Positions 8,861 to 16,179 are shown, numbered from the stretch's first letter. The stretch: DNA of 20,481 nt from an uncultured Bacilli bacterium (GCA_934086775.1 CAKOIJ010000018.1:1-20481); one strand, 5' to 3'. Notes: a model not told the origin generated them from the sequence alone. Numbers and translations are program-made.

Positions 8861-9065
8861 CTATTTTAATTTCACCAAGTTTTAAAAGTTCAATTACAGC
8901 GGATGTACGAGATTCAACTTCTAATTTTTGCATTACATTAGAAATATGATTTCTTACTGTCTTTTCACTTATAAATAATTTATCTGCTATTTGTCTAGTT
9001 GTATAGTTTTTTACTAAAAGTGAAAATACTTCTTGTTCTCTCGTGGTTAAAATATTTTTATTCAT
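8850..9065 (-). CDS. gerE: GerE-type sporulation transcription factor (LuxR HTH)
   Basis: A 71-residue protein that is nothing but a LuxR/GerE helix-turn-helix. It has LTTREQEVFSLL, then IADKLFISEKTVRNHISN, then MQKLEV. From memory the FISEKTVRNHISN-MQKL core and the VIELLKLGE tail match Bacillus GerE (74 aa) almost residue for residue. GerE acts late in the mother cell, activating and repressing SigK-dependent coat genes. I chose ATG at 9065: an AAGGTGGTG ribosome binding site lies 3 nt before it. A longer version from GTG at 9095 has no such site. It sits between spoIIIAH and gerM and is preceded by a candidate SigK-type promoter. Confidence 0.88.
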   Translation of the reverse strand: MNKNILTTREQEVFSLLVKNYTTRQIADKLFISEKTVRNHISNVMQKLEVESRTSAVIELLKLGEIKIEND

Positions 9066-9100
9066 AGACACCACCTTAATATATATATATTTCACTATAG

Positions 9101-9127
9101 TATTCTATGAAAAAAATAAAAGTTTGT
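9101..9127 (-). promoter_or_regulatory. Candidate SigK-type promoter of gerE
   Basis: CATAGAATA (9101-9109) matches the SigK -10 consensus CATANNNTA. An AC dinucleotide (9126-9127) lies 16 bp upstream, as in the short SigK -35. The motif is brief and the region AT-rich, so this is suggestive only. The same CATA core also occurs in SigE promoters. Confidence 0.45.
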
Positions 9128-9618
9128 TATTCAAATTCAACTGTAATATACATTTTTTCTTTATATTCTTCCTGTAGACACCTCATTATATTGTTAGCAA
9201 GACTCGCATCATGTTCTTTAGAATTAATTACTACTTTAATAGTATCCTTATTAATTTCTATATAACTTTTAATTCCAAATTTAGTTTCCAACTTATTTTC
9301 AAGTTCACTTTCTTTAGAAACATTTATGTTAAGAAGCTTAAGTTCTTCAAAAGCTTTATTCTTATCTTCAGGAGTTGTGCTTTCATTAGTAAGTATTTCT
9401 TCTAGTTTTTCTGTTTCAAGTGCAACCTTTTCATCTCTGTTAGCTCGCATTGCTATTAAAGTGTCCCCTTCTGTAACATTTACATTTACCTCACTTTTAA
9501 CTTCTTTTCCAGTTATTTTTCCCTTTAATAAATCATTTGGCATAGTAACGTAGTATACACCAAGAACAAGAACTAAAGAGAAAAGAGTTAAAAACCACAT
9601 ACTTTGTTTATTAATCAT
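9127..9618 (-). CDS. spoIIIAH: SpoIIIAH-like sporulation channel protein
   Basis: N-terminal membrane helix (about residues 8-26), with an opening KQSMWFLTLFSLVLVLGVYY very like the family's KQTVWLLT start. A charged, probably helical linker follows, then a C-terminal domain (about 90-163) resembling the EscJ/PrgK ring-forming fold. It includes SKEHDASLANNIMRCLQEEY. In Bacillus, SpoIIIAH in the mother-cell membrane binds SpoIIQ of the forespore to form the feeding channel. Length 163 is shorter than the 218 of Bacillus. An AGGAGG ribosome binding site precedes ATG. The other spoIIIA genes are not beside it: efp is the upstream neighbour, separated by a terminator. Confidence 0.85.
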   Translation of the reverse strand: MINKQSMWFLTLFSLVLVLGVYYVTMPNDLLKGKITGKEVKSEVNVNVTEGDTLIAMRANRDEKVALETEKLEEILTNESTTPEDKNKAFEELKLLNINVSKESELENKLETKFGIKSYIEINKDTIKVVINSKEHDASLANNIMRCLQEEYKEKMYITVEFE

Positions 9619-9650
9619 TTAATGCCTCCTATAGAATATTATGAAGTAGT

Positions 9651-9680
9651 AAAAAAAAAAGAACATATTTCTATGCTCTT
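9651..9680 (-). terminator. Intrinsic terminator of efp, overlapping its stop codon
   Basis: Nine-bp stem AAGAGCATA/TATGTTCTT (one G-U) with a GAAA tetraloop, then a run of about ten T on the minus strand. The upstream arm is made of the final efp codons, and the TAG stop (9671-9673) runs from the arm into the loop. It separates efp from spoIIIAH transcriptionally. Confidence 0.88.
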
Positions 9681-10228
9681 GAAGAATATTTTCCATCACT
9701 AGTCGTAATAATTATTTCCTCTCCATTTTCAATAAATAAAGGCACCTTAACCGTATAGCCAGTTTCTATAGTAGCGTCTTTCATAGCACCACTAGTAGTA
9801 TTACCTTTAACAGCCATCTCTGTTTCGATTACTTTATAACTAACCTTTTCTGGTAAACTAATTCCAATTACTTCACCTTCAAAACTCATTACTTCAACAT
9901 TAAGTCCTTCTTTTAAGAATTTAATATAATCAGATACTTTACTTTTGCTAAGCTCTAATTGCTCATAAGTATTATTATCCATGAATACATAAGTATCTCC
10001 ATCATTATATAAATAACTTAAAGTTCTTTTAGTAACATTAGCCTTTTCTAATTTAATACCAGCATTAAATGTAATTTCTTGAGTACTATTAGTTCTTAAA
10101 TTCTTAAGTTTTGTTTTAACAAATGCACTTCCTTTACCAGGCTTTACATGTTGAAATTCAACTACTTGATAAACATTACCTTCATAACTAATAGTCATAC
10201 CATTTTTAATATCATTAACATTAAACAT
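9671..10228 (-). CDS. efp: Elongation factor P
   Basis: Relieves ribosome stalling at polyproline stretches. The 185 residues span the usual three beta-barrel domains. The conserved lysine that is modified in many bacteria is K32 in HVKPGKGSAF (27-36). The C-terminal block has the TSGAMKDATIETG stretch and ends KYSSRA. It begins 2 nt after the rpmG stop, with an AAAGG ribosome binding site inside the rpmG end, so the two are co-transcribed. In Bacillus efp precedes the spoIIIA operon; here only spoIIIAH follows. Confidence 0.97.
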   Translation of the reverse strand: MFNVNDIKNGMTISYEGNVYQVVEFQHVKPGKGSAFVKTKLKNLRTNSTQEITFNAGIKLEKANVTKRTLSYLYNDGDTYVFMDNNTYEQLELSKSKVSDYIKFLKEGLNVEVMSFEGEVIGISLPEKVSYKVIETEMAVKGNTTSGAMKDATIETGYTVKVPLFIENGEEIIITTSDGKYSSRA

Positions 10229-10230
10229 AA

Positions 10231-10401
10231 TTAATCAGCCTTTCTTTCTTTATGAGAAGTTGTTTTATTACATCTTGGACAAAACTTATTTATTTCAAGT
10301 TTACCTTCAGTATTTTTTTTATTCTTACTTGTTAAGTAATTAATTTCTTTACAAACAGTACACTGAAGAGCAACGCCTTCTCTATTTTCTTTTTTTGCCA
10401 T
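10231..10401 (-). CDS. rpmG: 50S ribosomal protein L33
   Basis: A 56-residue protein, read directly from the sequence. It starts MAKKENREGVALQCTVC and has two CxxC pairs (C14/C17 and C41/C44), the zinc-binding type of L33. The segment NYLTSKNKKNTEGKLEINKF is typical, and the basic end is KTTSHKERKAD. A strong AAGGAGG ribosome binding site lies 8 nt upstream of ATG. First gene of a two-gene rpmG-efp unit. Confidence 0.96.
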   Translation of the reverse strand: MAKKENREGVALQCTVCKEINYLTSKNKKNTEGKLEINKFCPRCNKTTSHKERKAD

Positions 10402-10430
10402 TCAAATTGCCTCCTTTTTTTACAATGAAA

Positions 10431-10459
10431 ATTATAACAAATATTTAATTAGTTTACAA
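10431..10459 (-). promoter_or_regulatory. SigA-type extended -10 promoter of rpmG-efp
   Basis: TATAAT (10431-10436) preceded by TGT, which gives an extended -10. A TTGTAA -35 (10454-10459) is 17 bp upstream. Strong match overall. Confidence 0.8.
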
Positions 10460-10508
10460 CCCTTTTTATAATTTAAACCCATTTTTAAGGTGTTTTTTAT
10501 ATTTTTTT

Positions 10509-10539
10509 ATAAAGAAAAGAATAAGTATTCACTATTCTT
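10509..10539 (-). terminator. Probable terminator after pheT
   Basis: Arms 10531-10539 and 10517-10526 pair as AAGAATAGT/ACTTATTCTT with one bulged T, followed on the minus strand by a T-rich but interrupted tail. The pheT stop (10532-10534) lies inside the upstream arm. Confidence 0.5.
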
Positions 10540-12949
10540 CTCTTAAATAAGCATTACAAGTAAATGATAATGTTTTTAATATATCATTAATCTTTTTATT
10601 AATTTCTTCTGTAGTCATTGTCTTTTGTCCATCTCCAAGTTTAATCTTAAATGTAACACTCTTTTTACCAAGTGGTATTGGTAAACCAGTATATTCTTCA
10701 GTAAATATAAGTTCATTTACTTTAGATTTAATCATTTTAGAAATAGTTTCCCATGTAACAGATTTATCCACTATAATAGAAATATCTTTTTCTACCAGTG
10801 GTACTTCAGGTAAACGAATGTATTTGTTTGTCCTGCTTGGTAAAGGCTTTAACATACTTTCATTAATTTCAAAAATAGCAACATTTACTCTTTTAATCTT
10901 AACATCATTCATTACTTTAGTACTTAATAGTCCCATTTCTCCAACTTTTACTTCACCAAGCATAATATCTAAATAAGCATTAACATCAGCCCATAAAGGT
11001 CTTTCACCTTTTCTAAGTGTTAACTCTTCCATATGAGTATAACCACTCATATTTTCTAAAACTCCCTTTAATTTTAAGAAAGCTTCTTTAGCATCTTTGC
11101 ATACTATTGCCGCACTTAAATAATTTTTATGTACTGGAAGAGTTTCATCTAAAGAAGACTCATGATATTCTCCCTTTTCAAACACTTCAGTCAATTCATA
11201 TATCATAAAATTATTATAATATCTTAAATTTTTACTAATAGCTTCTAGAAGCGAAGGTACTAAACTAGATCTTAAATAAGCTTGTTCAGGACTTGGTGGT
11301 GTTGCTAATCTTACCATCTTTTCTTTTTGAAGCCCTGATGCAGTTATATATTTTTCATCTACCCATGGATAAGTTATAATTTCATAAAACCCACATCTAT
11401 AACTTAAATATGTTTTAAGTCTTCTTTCAAGTAAAACATTGTTCTGTATAACTGGTTCAGTAAAATTAATAGTAAGTGGTTTTTTTTCAAAACTATTAAA
11501 CCCAATTATTCTAACAATATCCCCCATTACATCATCTTTTATTGTTACATCACCAGTACTTCTAAAAGTTGGTACTATTACATGATAAATATCATTTTCA
11601 AATGTTACAACATATCCTAATCTTGTAAGAACTTTAATGATTTCGTCACTTGTTAAACATTTACCAAGCCTTTCATCTAAAAACTTTTTAGAAACATCTA
11701 TTATATTATTAGGAGTTTTTTCTACATATTCATCATGATATGCTACTACTTTACATTCTGGGAAAACTTCTTTAAATAAATTTAGAGCAAGACTTATACC
11801 TAAATCAACTCTTTCAGTATCAATACCTTTTTCATATCTAATAGAAGCATCAGTTTTTTCTCCATATCTTCTTTCAGTTTTCCTAATAGACTCTGGAGTA
11901 AAATTAGCAACCTCTAATAATATACTACTTGTAGTATTTAAAATTGAATCTTTCTTACCACCTTTAATACCAGCAAGAGCTAGAGCTGAAACTTCATCAC
12001 TAATTACCAAATCCTCAGTAGTTAAATCGAGTAAATTATTATCAAGTAATAATAACTTTTCATTTTCTTTAGCATTTCTAACTACTATTTTCTCTCCTTC
12101 AACATGAGTGCTATCAAAAGCATGAGTTGGCTCGCCTACTGCCATCATAACATAATTTGTAATATCTACAATTGCATTTATCGGTCTCATTCCAGCATTT
12201 ATAATTAAATTTTTCATCCAAAGAGGACTTTCTTTTACATAAACACCGTCTATTTTGATAGCAGCATATCTTTTACATTTGCTCTTATCAAGTATTTCTA
12301 CACTATAGTCACTCACATTCTCAATACTAACAGTCTCTATTTCTTTAAGAGGAACATCATAAATTGTGCTTAATTCTCTTGCTATTCCATAGTGTCCCCA
12401 TAAATCAGGTCTATTACTTAAACTTTTATTATCAATTTCTAAAATTGTATCAGATAGTCCAAGTGCATCTGCAATATTATCTCCTGGTTTATATTCACCT
12501 TCCAGAACTACGATTTCTCTTTCATCTTTTGGTGGAAACAACTCTTCTAAATATACTTCGATAGCTCCACATATCATACCAAAAGAGTCCTCTCCTCTCA
12601 TCTTTGTTTCTTTAATTTCAACAAGAGAGCCTTCTCCATGCCAGTAAACAAAACTTCCCGGTTTAGATATAACAACAAATTCATTTACTTCAAGATTAGA
12701 TCCACCACATACAATTTGTTTAGGTTCATCTAGTCCTAAATCGACCATACATACTTTAAGTGTATCAGCATTAGGATGATCTCTAACTTCTAGTATTTTA
12801 CCTACAACAATATTTTCAAACTTTTCTCTAGTTTTCTCAATGCTTTCAACTTCAACTGTTCTTAAAGTTAAATCTTTCATTATATCTTCATCAGTAATAT
12901 TTTCTGGTAAATCAATATACTTTCTTATCCAATTTAATGATATTTTCAT
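10532..12949 (-). CDS. pheT: Phenylalanyl-tRNA synthetase beta chain
   Basis: Beta subunit of the alpha2-beta2 synthetase; carries editing and tRNA-binding functions. At 805 residues it is the normal bacterial length. It opens with MKISLNWIRKYIDLP. An EMAP-like tRNA-binding domain follows (about 40-150), including HPNADTLKVCMVDLG. The B3/4 editing domain spans about 205-380 and contains AIVDITNYVMM, GEPTHAFD and YEKGID. Then come B5 (about 405-470), the catalytic-like core and a C-terminal anticodon-binding FDX-ACB domain (about 712-804), beginning near LPEVPLVEKDISI. An AGGAGGT ribosome binding site overlaps the pheS stop codon 11 nt upstream. Co-transcribed with pheS under the Phe T-box. 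Confidence 0.97.
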   Translation of the reverse strand: MKISLNWIRKYIDLPENITDEDIMKDLTLRTVEVESIEKTREKFENIVVGKILEVRDHPNADTLKVCMVDLGLDEPKQIVCGGSNLEVNEFVVISKPGSFVYWHGEGSLVEIKETKMRGEDSFGMICGAIEVYLEELFPPKDEREIVVLEGEYKPGDNIADALGLSDTILEIDNKSLSNRPDLWGHYGIARELSTIYDVPLKEIETVSIENVSDYSVEILDKSKCKRYAAIKIDGVYVKESPLWMKNLIINAGMRPINAIVDITNYVMMAVGEPTHAFDSTHVEGEKIVVRNAKENEKLLLLDNNLLDLTTEDLVISDEVSALALAGIKGGKKDSILNTTSSILLEVANFTPESIRKTERRYGEKTDASIRYEKGIDTERVDLGISLALNLFKEVFPECKVVAYHDEYVEKTPNNIIDVSKKFLDERLGKCLTSDEIIKVLTRLGYVVTFENDIYHVIVPTFRSTGDVTIKDDVMGDIVRIIGFNSFEKKPLTINFTEPVIQNNVLLERRLKTYLSYRCGFYEIITYPWVDEKYITASGLQKEKMVRLATPPSPEQAYLRSSLVPSLLEAISKNLRYYNNFMIYELTEVFEKGEYHESSLDETLPVHKNYLSAAIVCKDAKEAFLKLKGVLENMSGYTHMEELTLRKGERPLWADVNAYLDIMLGEVKVGEMGLLSTKVMNDVKIKRVNVAIFEINESMLKPLPSRTNKYIRLPEVPLVEKDISIIVDKSVTWETISKMIKSKVNELIFTEEYTGLPIPLGKKSVTFKIKLGDGQKTMTTEEINKKINDILKTLSFTCNAYLREE

Positions 12950-12960
12950 CTTTTTACCTC

Positions 12961-13998
12961 CTATTTAAATTCCTTTAAAAATCTTAAATCACTACTTCTT
13001 AAAAGCCTTACATCGTCAATTTTATATCTCATCATAACAAGTCTATCTACCCCAATATTAATATAAAAACCAGTCCATTCTTCAGGATCCAAGTTAGCAC
13101 TTCTAAGTACATTAGGATGAATTACTCCACCAGGCATAACTTCAATCCATCCACTATGGTGACATACAGAGCACCCTTTTCCTTCACATACTAAACATTC
13201 CATATCAATTTCATAACCAGGTTCAGTAAATGGGAAAAATCCTTCTCTCATTCTAACATTTACTTTTCTTCCAAAAATCTTTTCAAGTATAGTTTCTATC
13301 ATAACTTTACCAGAAGAAAAACTAATATTCTTATCTACTATTAAAGCTTCATATTGATAAAACGCTCTTTCGTGTCTTGCATCAGTAGTTTCATTTCTAA
13401 ATACACGTCCAGGATAAACAAATCTAGCTGGTGCTCCATGTTTAAGTAAATACCTTACACTCCCTCCAGTTAGATGAGGTCTCAAACATAATCTTTCACT
13501 ACCTTTTTTATCCTCTGTTCCCTCTAACCAATAAGTATCCATACTTTCTCTCGCTGGATGATCTTTTCTAAAGTTCAAATTATCAAACGCATATTTTTCA
13601 CTACTAATATCATTTTCACTAAACACTTCAAATCCAAGTGAAGCAAATGCATCATTTAAATCATAACACATCTCCGTAATTGGATGCATTCTTCCACTAT
13701 TTACTTCTATTCCAGGAACACTAGTATCAAAATCTTCATCAACTACACTTTTACTTTCAATTAGCTTCTTTTCAATTTCCTCTAACTTACTAGCAAAAAC
13801 ATTCTTAATTTCAGTAGTCTTAATACCTATTTCTCTTTTCATCTCATTAGTTAAACTTCCCATGTTTTTTAAAACCTCAGTAAGTTCACTTTTCTTACCA
13901 GTAAGTTCTTTATTAACTTCTTCAAGTTCTTTTAAACTCTTAACACTTTCTAACTTTTTTAAACCATTCTCACGAATACTTTCTAATTTTTCTTTCAT
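12961..13998 (-). CDS. pheS: Phenylalanyl-tRNA synthetase alpha chain
   Basis: Catalytic class II subunit charging tRNA-Phe; 345 residues, normal length. The N-terminal coiled coil covers about 1-85. The core has the HPxxE block (105-109) and motif 2 with GRVFRNETTDARHERAFYQYE (197-217). It also has FTEP (258-261) and a four-cysteine insertion (C268, C271, C276, C279) common in this family. GGVIHPNVL (290-298) and motif 3 around GVDR (316-319) follow. Motif 3 reads INIGVDR where most bacteria have FGMGVER, a conservative oddity. An AGGAGG ribosome binding site precedes the ATG. Confidence 0.97.
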   Translation of the reverse strand: MKEKLESIRENGLKKLESVKSLKELEEVNKELTGKKSELTEVLKNMGSLTNEMKREIGIKTTEIKNVFASKLEEIEKKLIESKSVVDEDFDTSVPGIEVNSGRMHPITEMCYDLNDAFASLGFEVFSENDISSEKYAFDNLNFRKDHPARESMDTYWLEGTEDKKGSERLCLRPHLTGGSVRYLLKHGAPARFVYPGRVFRNETTDARHERAFYQYEALIVDKNISFSSGKVMIETILEKIFGRKVNVRMREGFFPFTEPGYEIDMECLVCEGKGCSVCHHSGWIEVMPGGVIHPNVLRSANLDPEEWTGFYINIGVDRLVMMRYKIDDVRLLRSSDLRFLKEFK

Positions 13999-14020
13999 TT
14001 TTTCCTCCTACAAAAATAAA

Positions 14021-14271
14021 AACTTTATAACTTAAGGACTGATTTATTGATTATCAACTATCTATCTAAGGATTGACTTATTGATTACCAACTATTTATC
14101 ATCTCAGCGGTACCACCTTAATTCATAAAGTATATGCTTCTCTACTAGTAACGCCAGTTAAGCGAATCTTTTTTAACAAGAAAACGAAACTTCATATATA
14201 ACATTATTAATTTTCACCAACCATTAACTCTCTATAAACTAGATTATATACTACACTTTTTCTCAAAAGAT
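14021..14271 (-). promoter_or_regulatory. T-box leader of pheS-pheT (specifier UUC/UUU, Phe)
   Basis: Stem I contains AGAGAG and GGTTGG. Its specifier region GAAGTTTCG gives TTC (14186-14188) or TTT one base earlier; both are Phe. The core AAGGTGGTACCGC is at 14107-14119. Between core and gene lie two tandem 34-bp repeats, each ending in CCTTA, which can pair with the TAAGG of the core. The distal copy also offers TCAG to pair with CTGA. I do not see the usual strong terminator; a T-rich stretch at 14011-14025 is the best candidate for its tail. Confidence 0.85.
14033..14100 (-). repeat. Tandem 34-bp duplication in the pheS leader
   Basis: 14033-14066 and 14067-14100 are adjacent direct copies matching at 30 of 34 positions. 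All four differences are C/T transitions. Each copy carries a CCTTA arm that could complete the T-box antiterminator. Confidence 0.9.
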
Positions 14272-14277
14272 ATTTAT

Positions 14278-14306
14278 ATTTTAATACATTTTGTAAATAA
14301 TTTCAA
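14278..14306 (-). promoter_or_regulatory. SigA-type promoter of pheS-pheT
   Basis: TTGAAA (14301-14306) and TAAAAT (14278-14283) with a 17-bp spacer. Transcription would begin near 14271, just ahead of T-box stem I. Confidence 0.75.
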
Positions 14307-14348
14307 GTACTAGAGTTTCGCTTTTTTACAAAATTTTTACAGGCTAAT

Positions 14349-14413
14349 AAAAAAGCAAGTAAGACGCATCCAACCTGCCCAGGTGTAGTTAGAAAACATT
14401 CACCGCAATTCAT
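14349..14413 (-). ncRNA. Possible small structured RNA of unknown family
   Basis: A stretch of about 65 nt, richer in GC than its flanks, lies between the DUF5684-like gene and the pheS promoter. An extended -10 (TGG then TATATT, 14420-14428) would start transcription near 14413. A first hairpin pairs GGTG with CACC. A second pairs GCAGGT with ACTTGC plus an inner GGA/TCT (14355-14378) and is followed by six T (14349-14354), as in an intrinsic terminator. No open reading frame fits. I do not recognise it as SRP RNA, 6S RNA, tmRNA or a known riboswitch. Promoter -35 is poor. Confidence 0.4.
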
Positions 14414-14549
14414 ATATATAATATACCATAAAAGATAAAACCATGCATATATTTTCATTATTTCACGATTTCCCTGTGTTTACTTTTAATAGTTCTTTAA
14501 TTATTATAATGAAGCAATTATACATCTTTAAATATCATCATAACTTTTC

Positions 14550-15206
14550 CTATAACTCAACTATTTCTATTTGTTCACTTTCATTTTCTAATTTATCATT
14601 TATTTTATCTATTTCTACGTTTTTTACATCTTTTACTTCTTTTTTATCATCACTTAAAAGAATACTATCATATTTAATCTTATTTGCTTTAAAAACAGGA
14701 ACTTCTTCTTTAATAGGCATTGATTTTTTAAAAACATTATCTACCTTCTTTTCTTCTTCTCCACTATTAAGATTCTTAAGTTCTTCCTCTGTAAGCATAT
14801 TATATGAACCCTTTTTATATTCTTCCTTTTCTATTTCTTCATTACTTCTATTATCAAGTTTATTACTAAAATTAAGTATTGGTAAAAATATAATTGGTAA
14901 TAAAATTAGCCCAAATGCAAAGAATTTATTAGTATGAAACACTATACTCAATCTATAAAGAATAATTAAAATTAAAAGGACATTAACAACCGGAAGAATA
15001 AATAATATAAAATTTATTCTATTCATCTTTGCTATATCAAGTAAATTCATTAAATTATACCCAGGTATTAATAACTGTTTAGCATTTTTCCCACTTATTT
15101 TAAAAATATTATTACATGATAAAGCTATTAAAACACTAAAAAGTAATGTTATACTAGCAAATACACCCCATAACCTTAAAAATTTAAACAAATAATATAC
15201 TAACAT
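14550..15206 (-). CDS. DUF5684-like membrane protein with charged tail
   Basis: Membrane protein of unknown function, 218 residues. Three to four hydrophobic segments (about 12-30, 64-86 and 93-111) surround the motif LIPGYNLMNLLDIAKMNR. That pattern, followed by VVNVLLILIILYRL and ILLPIIFLPILNFS, resembles DUF5684 and related small membrane proteins. The second half (about 115-218) is hydrophilic, rich in Glu, Lys and Asn, and probably cytoplasmic and disordered. Start is supported by an AGAAGGGA ribosome binding site. It has its own promoter and stands alone, divergent from the small plus-strand gene. Family assignment is from pattern memory only. Confidence 0.6.
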   Translation of the reverse strand: MLVYYLFKFLRLWGVFASITLLFSVLIALSCNNIFKISGKNAKQLLIPGYNLMNLLDIAKMNRINFILFILPVVNVLLILIILYRLSIVFHTNKFFAFGLILLPIIFLPILNFSNKLDNRSNEEIEKEEYKKGSYNMLTEEELKNLNSGEEEKKVDNVFKKSMPIKEEVPVFKANKIKYDSILLSDDKKEVKDVKNVEIDKINDKLENESEQIEIVEL

Positions 15207-15232
15207 AATTTATCCCTTCTATCCTATATAAA

Positions 15233-15261
15233 ATAATACTATAAATTTTATCTTAATTCAA
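15233..15261 (-). promoter_or_regulatory. SigA-type promoter of the DUF5684-like gene
   Basis: TTGAAT (15256-15261) and TATTAT (15233-15238) separated by 17 bp, about 27 nt upstream of the start codon. Confidence 0.65.
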
Positions 15262-15307
15262 GTGTCTTTTTTTACTAATAATTAATATAATATATTAGGT
15301 GAAAGAT

Positions 15308-15574
15308 ATGGCTATGAATCTATCAAAAATAATTAACTCCGTTAGTAGTGTTACTAGTACATTTAATAAAGTAATTCCAATATATAAAGAAGTAAGTCCA
15401 ATTGTAAGTAATGTTAAAAACGCATTTAAATCCTTTAATAGTATTAAAAAAGCTTCTGATGAAGCAATATTAGAAGAAGCTAAATCATTAGAAAGACCTG
15501 TTACCAACTTTAAAAAGAAAAAAAGTACTAATGAGAGAAGTACTAACTTAGATACATTAACATTTTTTCAATAA
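15308..15574 (+). CDS. Small YqfQ-like protein
   Basis: The only protein gene on the plus strand; 88 residues. The N-terminal half is a helix of the pattern LSKIINSVSSVTSTFNKVIP followed by IYKEVSPIVSNVKNAFKSF. It resembles the opening of the VrrA/YqfQ family of Bacillus; the rest is a basic, polar tail. In Bacillus yqfQ lies near yqfN (trmK) and sigA, which fits the position here. I chose ATG at 15308, spaced properly from AGGTGA; the in-frame GTG at 15299 overlaps that site. A TATAAT (15286-15291) is very close to the start and lacks a good -35. It converges with trmK and the two overlap by 7 bp. Function unknown. Confidence 0.6.
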   Translation: MAMNLSKIINSVSSVTSTFNKVIPIYKEVSPIVSNVKNAFKSFNSIKKASDEAILEEAKSLERPVTNFKKKKSTNERSTNLDTLTFFQ

Positions 15575-16179
15575 TTATAATTTTCTAATATATCCAGAAT
15601 ATTCTTTAACTTCTCGTTATTAACACTTTTTAAAATATCTTTATATTTATTAATTAAATATAAATTCTTTTCTTTTAATAATTCTTTATTCTTATGATTA
15701 ACTCCTACTACTATATCCTCTTTAGTATATTTTCTCTTATTAGTATCAAAAATAATTAAATTATAATACTTTCCTTTATCTTTTATGATTTCTTCACTCT
15801 TAACATAATAACCTAAAGAAGCCATGTCTTTTCTTAAAATATCATGATTGTTATTAGAAATAGTAATTATTTTATTAAATTTTACTTTACTTTCACTTAA
15901 TATCTTAAGTATATTATAAGTCCCCATACCAGACAAAACTAATGTATAATCATTTTCTTCTATAGTAATACCATTTCCTACTTTAAAAGTAATATACTCT
16001 TTTTCAAGTGGCGTTAAATTCTTTTTAGCATTTTCTATTATAGAAGGAACAATATCAGAAGCCACACTATAAATTCTTCTTTTAGAAAGTAATTTACTTA
16101 AAAGTGCTTGATCACATCCAACATCAAGCACTTTTTCATTATCATCTATATAAGAAGAAATAACTTCTAACCTAGTCAA
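15568..16179 (-). CDS. trmK: tRNA (adenine-N1)-methyltransferase TrmK
   Basis: SAM-dependent methyltransferase of the TrmK/YqfN family, which methylates adenine 22 of certain tRNAs. It has the N-terminal RLEVISSYI pattern, the SAM-binding VLDVGCDQALLS (family: DIGTDHAYLP), ASDIVPSIIENAKKN, and the LVLSGMGTYNILKIL catalytic block. A helical C-terminal region follows from about residue 150. Length 203 is slightly short (Bacillus about 237). The start is TTG at 16179, 8 nt inside the end of sigA and 8 nt after AAAGGA, so translation is probably coupled. It ends in TGA, direct evidence that TGA is a stop here. Confidence 0.88.
   Translation of the reverse strand: MTRLEVISSYIDDNEKVLDVGCDQALLSKLLSKRRIYSVASDIVPSIIENAKKNLTPLEKEYITFKVGNGITIEENDYTLVLSGMGTYNILKILSESKVKFNKIITISNNNHDILRKDMASLGYYVKSEEIIKDKGKYYNLIIFDTNKRKYTKEDIVVGVNHKNKELLKEKNLYLINKYKDILKSVNNEKLKNILDILENYNY

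Noticed and set aside
9066..9095. Longer N-terminus for GerE from a GTG start
   Set aside because: The extension has no ribosome binding site, and the ATG at 9065 gives the normal GerE length.
9636..9643. CATAATAT upstream of spoIIIAH as a SigE -10 box
   Set aside because: Only the CATA part fits, and no matching -35 lies at a suitable distance; the region is too AT-rich to judge.
14243..14248. TATAAT on the minus strand upstream of pheS
   Set aside because: It lies inside the 5' arm of T-box stem I. The promoter at 14278-14306 is better placed and has a good -35.
14372..14402. Resemblance to a preQ1 riboswitch (CTAACTACACC)
   Set aside because: The closing stem and the A-rich tail of that aptamer are missing, and the next gene has its own promoter and T-box.
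14443..14937. Long plus-strand open frame of 164 codons
   Set aside because: It is antisense to the DUF5684-like gene, with low-complexity Ser/Phe content and no ribosome binding site.
15568..15570. Possibility of a TGA=Trp code as in Mycoplasma
   Set aside because: All genes are full length with TGG tryptophans, and trmK ends at TGA at the expected place. A standard code fits.
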